NCBI GenBank assembly: GCA_938023705.1
Contig: CALJDJ010000109.1
Coordinates: 1 to 31,260, forward strand
Direction of reading: 5' to 3'
Length of the DNA: 31,260 bases
From: an uncultured Collinsella sp.
Lineage (GTDB): Bacteria > Actinomycetota > Coriobacteriia > Coriobacteriales > Coriobacteriaceae
In this document: in pieces, positions 26,816 to 31,260 of the stretch
Layout of the letters: the number at the start of each line of letters is the position of its first letter
Numbering within the stretch: position 1 is the first letter of the stretch
Program-made: the position numbers and the translations under genes
Notes under the pieces: generated by a model
Databases searched by the model: none
Seen by the model: only the letters and a program-made list of their open reading frames with translations
Told to the model about the DNA's origin: nothing

Positions 26816-27522
26816 AAATCCTTGCCATAGCCGATACCGAAGAACGATGCCTTTGGGAGTGCTTTCGCAAGGAACGCTTTGAGGGTGTCGACCTGATTTT
26901 GTCCGCCGGCGATCTGGACCCGGACTATCTTGAGTTTTTGGTTACGGTCATCAACAAACCGCTCATCTACGTGCGCGGCAATCACGATGACCGCTACGCA
27001 CGTCATGCACCGGGCGGATGTATCTGCGTGGAAGACAGCGTGTACACGTACCGAGGGATTCGCATTGCGGGCCTTGGCGGGTCCATGCGTTATCGCGACG
27101 GCGCCAACATGTACACCGAACGCGAGATGTCCAAGCGCATGCGTAAGCTGTCGCGTAAGGTTAGGATGGTCGGCGGGTGCGACATTCTGCTTACCCATGC
27201 ACCCGCCGCCGGTATGGGTGATCTGGACGATCTGCCGCATCGAGGGTTTGAGTGCTTTAACACGGCGCTTGAGTCCTGGGGGGCCGACTACATGGTGCAT
27301 GGGCATGTACACCAAAGCTACGGTTACGATTTTCAGCGCGAGCGGCAGCATGTGTGTGGAACGACGATCATCAACGCCTGCGGCTATACGCAGTTTGAGC
27401 TCGACCAGACGCGCTACCCCATCCGTGGCTGGCAGGCAGCCTGGCTCAATTCGCAAACCATGCGCCGCGAGCTCAAACGCCACGAGGCCATCGAGTCCTC
27501 GACCGCCAGAACCCCCTGGTAA
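26812..27522 (+). CDS. Calcineurin-like metallophosphoesterase with variant metal motif
   Basis: Predicted cytoplasmic phosphoesterase of 236 residues. Motifs in order: MKILAIADTEE (residues 1-11), SAGDLDPDY (31-39), RGNHDD (55-60), LLTHAPAAG and HGHVH near residue 165. The usual D-x-H in motif I is D8-T-E10, so Glu replaces a metal-ligand His. The other metal ligands are present, so activity is plausible but may use a different metal. The start overlaps the stop of the ParB-like/BMP gene by 4 bases, which points to joint function. Its TAA stop is the first part of repeat copy 4. Substrate unknown; it belongs to the YfcE/MJ0936-like class by size. Confidence 0.9.
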   Translation: MKILAIADTEERCLWECFRKERFEGVDLILSAGDLDPDYLEFLVTVINKPLIYVRGNHDDRYARHAPGGCICVEDSVYTYRGIRIAGLGGSMRYRDGANMYTEREMSKRMRKLSRKVRMVGGCDILLTHAPAAGMGDLDDLPHRGFECFNTALESWGADYMVHGHVHQSYGYDFQRERQHVCGTTIINACGYTQFELDQTRYPIRGWQAAWLNSQTMRRELKRHEAIESSTARTPW

Positions 27523-27559
27523 CCGCCACAAAGGGGACACTGTCCCCTTTGTGGTGGTT
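27521..27559 (+). repeat. GGGACA-core palindromic repeat, copy 4
   Basis: AACCGCCACAAAGGGGACA and TGTCCCCTTTGTGGTGGTT form a 19-bp inverted repeat with one G-T pair around a single central C, so the real loop must be a few bases wider. It begins within the metallophosphoesterase stop codon. It also acts as a likely terminator for the plus-strand operon. Confidence 0.85.
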
Positions 27560-27572
27560 TTGACGCGATAGC

Positions 27573-27611
27573 AAGAAACCCGGTCCTGCGCAGGGCAGAA
27601 CCGGGTTTCTT
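27573..27611 (-). terminator. Terminator of the rplK-rplA operon
   Basis: AAGAAACCCGGT and ACCGGGTTTCTT form a perfect 12-bp stem with a 15-base loop 36 bases after the rplA stop. The T-rich arms work on both strands, so it may serve as a bidirectional terminator between convergent operons. Confidence 0.8.
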
Positions 27612-27647
27612 TAGCAATGCTTGCTTTGCTCAGGCAGTAACTAGCAG

Positions 27648-28355
27648 TTACTCAGCCAGGAAGTCACGCTGGACAGCGGGATCGACCTTGACGCCAGGGC
27701 CCATGGTGGAAGACACGGAGATGGACTTGACGTACTTGCCCTTAGCAGAAGAGGGCTTGACGCGCAGGATCTCGGTGTACAGGGCAGCGTAGTTCTCAAC
27801 GAGCTGCTGCTCAGAGAAGGACTTCTTGCCCAGGGGCACGTGGCAGATGCCGTAGCGGTCAGCGCGATACTCAACGCGGCCGGCCTTGAGCTCGGAGACC
27901 ATCTTGGCGACGTCCATGGTCACGGTGCCGAGCTTGGGGTTCGGCATAAGGCCACGGGGACCAAGGATCTTACCGATGCGGCCAACCTTGGCCATCATGT
28001 TCGGCGTAGCGATAGCGGCGTCGAAGTTGATCTCGCCCTTCTGGATCTGGGCGACGAGCTCGTCGGAACCGATGATGTCGGCGCCGGCGGCCTCGGCCTC
28101 GCGGGCCTTCTCGCCCTCGGCGAAGACGGCAACACGAACGGTCTTGCCGGTGCCGTGGGGCAGGGAGATGGAACCACGGATGTTCTGGTCAGCCTTACGA
28201 GTATCGATGCCCAGACGGAAGTGGGCCTCGACGGTCTCGTCGAACTTGGCGGTGTCGAGCTCCTTGATGAGCTTGGCAGCCTGAAGGGGGGTGTAGAGCG
28301 TGGCGCGGTCGATCTTCTCGGCAGCGGCGTTATAGCTCTTACCATGCTTAGCCAT
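27648..28355 (-). CDS. rplA: 50S ribosomal protein L1
   Basis: L1 forms the mobile stalk next to the E site on 23S rRNA and can repress its own operon. The 235-residue protein has the family features MAKHGKSYNAAAEKID, GIDTRKADQNIRGSISLPHG (about residues 51-70), RGLMPNPKLGTVT and KAGRVEYRADRYG. The start at 28355 follows AGGAGGT at 8 bases; the ATG two codons upstream is too close to it. It follows rplK after 117 bases and is last in its operon, ahead of a terminator. In most bacteria rplJ would follow; here it is about 22 kb away. Confidence 0.97.
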   Translation of the reverse strand: MAKHGKSYNAAAEKIDRATLYTPLQAAKLIKELDTAKFDETVEAHFRLGIDTRKADQNIRGSISLPHGTGKTVRVAVFAEGEKAREAEAAGADIIGSDELVAQIQKGEINFDAAIATPNMMAKVGRIGKILGPRGLMPNPKLGTVTMDVAKMVSELKAGRVEYRADRYGICHVPLGKKSFSEQQLVENYAALYTEILRVKPSSAKGKYVKSISVSSTMGPGVKVDPAVQRDFLAE

Positions 28356-28472
28356 GTGCATTACCTCCTGTGGTTAAACGGGCGTGAGCCCTCCCACATC
28401 GTATCGTGTGCCCTATTGCACACATATAACGGTCGCCCCGGTCGGAGCACCCGTCATTACCTAAAGAAATCG

Positions 28473-28901
28473 CTACTCAGCGATGGTGACGCCCATGGAA
28501 CGGGCGGTACCGGCGATGATCTTCTTGGCGGCGTCAATGTCGTTGGCATTGAGGTCCGGCATCTTGATCTCGGCGATCTTGGTGAGCTGCTCCTGGGAGA
28601 GCTGACCAACCTTGTCGGCCTGAGGCTTAGCGGAACCAGACTTGAGGTTCAGCTCCTTCTTGATGAGGTGAGCCGCCGGCGGGGTCTTGGTGATGAAGGA
28701 GAAGGACTTGTCCTCGTAGACAGAAATCTCAACGGGGATGATGTCGCCCTTCTTGTCCTGCGTCTCGGCGTTAAAGGCCTGGCAGAACTGCATGATGTTC
28801 ACGCCAGCAGCGCCCAGGGCGGGGCCGACGGGAGGAGCGGGGTTAGCTGCACCAGCAGGAATCTGGAGCTTAATGACGTTGGCAACCTTCTTCTCAGCCA
28901 T
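28473..28901 (-). CDS. rplK: 50S ribosomal protein L11
   Basis: L11 binds the GTPase-associated region of 23S rRNA with L10 and affects factor-dependent GTP hydrolysis. The 142-residue protein has KLQIPAGAANPAPPVGPALG (residues 12-31), the conserved N-terminal Pro-rich region, and a C-terminal RNA-binding domain with ARSMGVTI. I took the ATG at 28901 because AAAGGA precedes it at 7 bases; an in-frame ATG two codons earlier overlaps that site. The gap of 120 bases after nusG holds no clear terminator. Confidence 0.97.
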   Translation of the reverse strand: MAEKKVANVIKLQIPAGAANPAPPVGPALGAAGVNIMQFCQAFNAETQDKKGDIIPVEISVYEDKSFSFITKTPPAAHLIKKELNLKSGSAKPQADKVGQLSQEQLTKIAEIKMPDLNANDIDAAKKIIAGTARSMGVTIAE

Positions 28902-29021
28902 GGTCATTCCTTTCGAATCACGAGTGTGAAGTACTTGCTATATCGTAAGCACGCACGTGTTAGAAGCACTCCTGAGATGAGCAGTCACAGAAGAAGCACG
29001 CTCGCGCGAACGTACGAAAAC

Positions 29022-29558
29022 TTAAGCGATGACAGCGACCTGGTTAAAGTCGAGCTCGACCGGCGTCTCGCGGCCAAAGATCATCAGCGTGACCTTGAGC
29101 TTGCCAGCCTCGGTGTTAACCTCGGAGACCTTGCCATCAAAGTCGGTAAGCGGGCCATCGGTGACGCGGACGGACGTGCCGACCTGAATATCAACCGAGG
29201 TGCGCTTGGGCGAATCGCCCTTACCGGGACGACGAGTCATCTTGTTGTACTCGTCGCGGGAAAGCGGAGCGGGCTTGCCGTTGCCGCCCAGGAAACCGGT
29301 GACGCCAGGCGTGTTACGAACGCACGTCCAAGCATCGTCATCCATCTCCATGCGAACCAGGACATAACCCGGGAAGATCTTGGAATCCTTGGTCTCACGC
29401 TTGCCACCCTCTTTAATCTCGGTGACGCGCTCCATAGGAATCTCGATATCAAAGATACGGTCCTGCATGCCCATAGTCTCGATGCGATGCTCGAGATCGG
29501 ACTTAACGCGGTTCTCGTATCCAGAGTAAGTGTGAACGACGTACCAACGCTTAGACAT
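29022..29558 (-). CDS. nusG: Transcription termination/antitermination protein NusG
   Basis: Binds RNA polymerase and links it to Rho or to the ribosome. The 178-residue protein has the NGN domain starting KRWYVVHTYSGYENRVKSDL, with KIFPGYVLVRMEMDDDAW and NTPGVTGFLG, and a C-terminal KOW domain (about residues 125-178) with GTSVRVTDGPLTDFDGKVSE. It starts 3 bases after the secE stop, with GAGGGG as ribosome-binding site. Confidence 0.97.
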   Translation of the reverse strand: MSKRWYVVHTYSGYENRVKSDLEHRIETMGMQDRIFDIEIPMERVTEIKEGGKRETKDSKIFPGYVLVRMEMDDDAWTCVRNTPGVTGFLGGNGKPAPLSRDEYNKMTRRPGKGDSPKRTSVDIQVGTSVRVTDGPLTDFDGKVSEVNTEAGKLKVTLMIFGRETPVELDFNQVAVIA

Positions 29559-29561
29559 GGT

Positions 29562-29900
29562 TTAGCCCCTCAATCCAGAGAACAGAGCAAGAGCCTCGCC
29601 AAAGCCAGCATCGAGCAGAGCGATGACGACGCCGACGACGATCAGAGAAGCGCAAACGACGACCGAGTAGTTCACGAGCTCCTTCTTATCGGGCCACGTG
29701 ACACGCTTCATCTCGGACTTCACCGAAGCGAAATACTTCTTGGTGCGGGCGAAGAAACCAGGCTTCTCGTTCTTCTTAGACTTCGCAGCCTTCTCGCTCT
29801 TCTTGGCAACGGCCTTCTTGGCCTCAACCTTGGAGTTGGCGGCAGCGTTGTTGGCAGGCGCCTGCTGCTGTGCCTTCTTCTTGTTCTTCTTGTTGGCCAT
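29562..29900 (-). CDS. secE: Preprotein translocase subunit SecE
   Basis: Essential small subunit of the SecYEG channel. The 112-residue protein has a Lys/Ala-rich N-terminal tail (residues 1-47), the conserved MKRVTWPDKKELVNYS motif (about 64-79) and a single membrane segment (about 80-100). The tail is longer than in E. coli's core region and typical of Gram-positive SecE with a low-complexity start. GGAGGT precedes the ATG. It is closely followed by nusG. Confidence 0.95.
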   Translation of the reverse strand: MANKKNKKKAQQQAPANNAAANSKVEAKKAVAKKSEKAAKSKKNEKPGFFARTKKYFASVKSEMKRVTWPDKKELVNYSVVVCASLIVVGVVIALLDAGFGEALALFSGLRG

Positions 29901-29939
29901 TTGGGTTACCTCCGCGCAATGCGCTTATACATGAGTAAA

Positions 29940-29967
29940 CCGTAAGCCCCCAAGTGGGAGCTTACGG
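29940..29967 (-). other. Strong hairpin between tRNA-Trp and secE
   Basis: Minus-strand CCGTAAGCTCCC pairs with GGGGGCTTACGG (one G-T pair) around ACTT, starting 9 bases after the tRNA's CCA and followed by TTTACTC. It may be a partial terminator or a processing signal that frees the tRNA from the mRNA. Confidence 0.7.
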
Positions 29968-29976
29968 AATAATGAC

Positions 29977-30052
29977 TGGCACGCCAGGAAGGACTCGAAC
30001 CCTCAACACTCGGTTTTGGAGACCGATGCTCTACCAATTGAACTACTGGCGT
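29977..30052 (-). tRNA. tRNA-Trp (anticodon CCA)
   Basis: 76 bases including an encoded 3' CCA. The acceptor stem is ACGCCAG/CTGGCGT with discriminator G; the anticodon loop CTCCAAA carries CCA at 30019-30017 (the expected position 34-36); the T arm contains GGGTTCGAGTCC. It lies 13 bases after the rpmG stop and upstream of secE on the same strand, so it is co-transcribed with protein genes. Confidence 0.97.
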
Positions 30053-30065
30053 ATATGACTAGAGA

Positions 30066-30215
30066 CTAGCGAGTCTCTTTGTGCAGCGTGTGGTGACGGC
30101 ACCAGGGGCAATACTTCTTGATCTCCATACGATCAGGCATGGTCGACTTGTTCTTGGTGGTCGTATAGTTGCGGCGCTTGCACTCAGTGCACGCAAGAGT
30201 AACTAGAGTACGCAT
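30066..30215 (-). CDS. rpmG: 50S ribosomal protein L33
   Basis: A 49-residue ribosomal protein of the large subunit, short enough to be missed by length filters. It reads MRTLVTLACTECKRRNYTTT and ends KETR; the zinc-binding cysteines are at 9, 12, 36 and 39 (ACTEC and YCPWC), making this the zinc-containing type. KNKSTMPDRMEIKKYCPWCR is typical of L33. An AAAGG lies upstream of the ATG at 30215. It is first in the rpmG - tRNA-Trp - secE - nusG - rplK - rplA unit. Confidence 0.96.
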   Translation of the reverse strand: MRTLVTLACTECKRRNYTTTKNKSTMPDRMEIKKYCPWCRHHTLHKETR

Positions 30216-30260
30216 GTATCCTGAACCTTTCATTTCCGCCCCGTACGGGCACGAGTTGTT

Positions 30261-30290
30261 ACTTTATCAGCTCCACGTAAGTGCTGTCAA
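30261..30290 (-). promoter_or_regulatory. Promoter of the rpmG-secE-nusG-rplKA unit
   Basis: Minus-strand TTGACA (30290-30285), a consensus -35, is followed after 18 bases by TAAAGT (30266-30261). It gives a leader of about 40 bases before rpmG. The rest of the 30216-30430 gap shows no other clear element. Confidence 0.65.
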
Positions 30291-30430
30291 TGAAAACCTC
30301 GAGTCAATTGGTTCTCGGTGGATCCATTCATATTTGGAACACATCAATGAAGCCATCGAGATCTAATCGACGGTGCATCCAGGACCATTATCGATCCTCT
30401 CGACACCAGCAACGGCTCAATATCCATTGC

Positions 30431-30467
30431 AGAAAAGAACCCGGCACCCAAATAAGTGCCGGGTTCT
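30431..30467 (-). terminator. Intrinsic terminator of tuf
   Basis: Minus-strand AGAACCCGGCAC pairs exactly with GTGCCGGGTTCT (12 bp, 8-base loop), followed by TTTCT. It lies 27 bases after the tuf stop. Confidence 0.9.
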
Positions 30468-30494
30468 CTAAGTCAGCTATATCAAAGAGCTAAT

Positions 30495-31260
30495 TTACTC
30501 AATGATCGTGGAGACGATGCCCGAACCGACGGTGTGGCCACCCTCGCGGATAGCGAAGCGCAGGCCCTCCTCCATGGCGATCGGGTGGATGAGGTCGCCC
30601 TCGATGGTGATGTGGTCACCAGGCATAGCCATCTCGGTGCCCTCGGGGAGCTTGACCGTACCGGTAACGTCGGTGGTACGGAAGTAGAACTGAGGACGAT
30701 AACCATCGAAGAACGGGGTATGACGGCCGCCCTCCTCCTTGGTCAGAACGTAGATCTCACCGGTGAACTTGGTGTGCGGGGTAACCGAACCGGGCTTGCA
30801 GAGAACCTGGCCGCGCTCGATGTCCTCGCGCTTGATGCCGCGGAGCAGCAGACCGACGTTGTCGCCAGCCTCGCAGAAGTCCATGGACTTACGGAACATC
30901 TCGATACCGGTAACGACGGTGTTCTGGGTATCCTTGATGCCGACGATCTCGACGGGCTCGTTGAGCTTGAGCTCACCGCGCTCGACACGGCCGGTAGCAA
31001 CGGTACCACGGCCGGAGATGGTCATAACGTCCTCAACGGGCATCAGGAAGGGCTTGTCAGCAGCACGATCAGGAGTGGGGATGTAGCTGTCAACAGCGTC
31101 CATCAGCTCCCAAATGCACTTGTACTCAGGAGCCTCGGGATCGGTGCTGGTGCACTCCAGAGCCTTCAGAGCAGAACCACGGATGATGGGGGTGTTGTCG
31201 CCATCGAAGTCGTACTCGCTCAGCAGCTCACGGATCTCCATCTCGACCAGATCCAGCAGC
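30495..31260 (-). CDS. tuf: Elongation factor Tu, 5' end outside window
   Basis: Delivers aminoacyl-tRNA to the ribosome as a GTP complex. About 255 C-terminal codons are visible: the end of the G domain with LLDLVEMEIRELLSEYDF and the GSALKALE guanine-binding motif, domain 2 with RGTVATGRVERG, and domain 3 with YRPQFYFRTTDVTG and the C-terminal HTVGSGIVSTIIE. The GTP-binding P-loop and start lie beyond base 31260. It has its own terminator, so rpmG and secE are not simply read through from tuf. Confidence 0.97.
   Translation of the reverse strand, partial: LLDLVEMEIRELLSEYDFDGDNTPIIRGSALKALECTSTDPEAPEYKCIWELMDAVDSYIPTPDRAADKPFLMPVEDVMTISGRGTVATGRVERGELKLNEPVEIVGIKDTQNTVVTGIEMFRKSMDFCEAGDNVGLLLRGIKREDIERGQVLCKPGSVTPHTKFTGEIYVLTKEEGGRHTPFFDGYRPQFYFRTTDVTGTVKLPEGTEMAMPGDHITIEGDLIHPIAMEEGLRFAIREGGHTVGSGIVSTIIE

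Noticed and set aside
27840..29945. Long plus-strand open frame across rplA, rplK, nusG and secE
   Set aside because: It runs opposite four well-defined genes and their spacers; no family motif or ribosome-binding site seen.

Overview
The window looks like chromosomal DNA of a GC-rich Gram-positive bacterium of the Coriobacteriia, most like Collinsella. The reasons are the protein style of rpoB, tuf and the ribosomal proteins, a Gram-positive-type L10 leader with a terminator, an rpmG - tRNA-Trp - secE - nusG order, a surface protein ending in an LAATG-type sortase signal, and short palindromic repeats between genes. No phage, plasmid, CRISPR or transposase gene is visible, and the genus is an inference.

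Both ends carry pieces of the transcription/translation cluster on the minus strand. Right end (27.6-31.26 kb), in transcription order: tuf (5' end cut off by the window), rpmG, tRNA-Trp, secE, nusG, rplK, rplA. Left end (1-5.9 kb), in transcription order: rplJ (with L10 leader), rplL, galU, rpoB (3' end cut off). In many bacteria rplKA and rplJL-rpoBC are contiguous; here about 22 kb separates rplA from rplJ, and galU, with its own promoter and terminators on both sides, sits between rplL and rpoB.

The intervening block is mostly metabolism and transport. Minus-strand genes at 6.1-14.3 kb: a PLP aminotransferase, a DNA-deoxyinosine glycosylase and a cytoplasmic GH13 amylase (one operon), an MFS exporter, a FeoA-FeoB fusion iron transporter and a small beta-rich protein. 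One unknown gene (7.4-8.0 kb) is on the plus strand among them. At 14.3-17.6 kb an esterase (minus) diverges from a stand-alone PTS EIIA (plus), which is followed by asnS. Plus-strand genes at 17.8-27.5 kb: a WYL-type regulator, a three-gene ABC importer (lipoprotein, permease, ATPase), a cell-wall-anchored 5'-nucleotidase, an MscS channel, and a two-gene operon of a cytoplasmic ParB-like/BMP fusion protein and a variant metallophosphoesterase.

The most unusual items are: (1) the ParB-like/BMP fusion paired by a 4-bp overlap with a metallophosphoesterase that has Glu in place of the first-motif His; (2) a 33-bp perfect inverted repeat beside the rplJ promoter, set inside a longer imperfect inverted duplication that also copies the promoter; (3) four same-sense palindromes sharing a GGGACA core, three of which begin inside the TAA stop of the preceding gene; (4) a 25-bp perfect palindrome downstream of the MFS gene. 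All calls come from reading the sequence; no database search was made.
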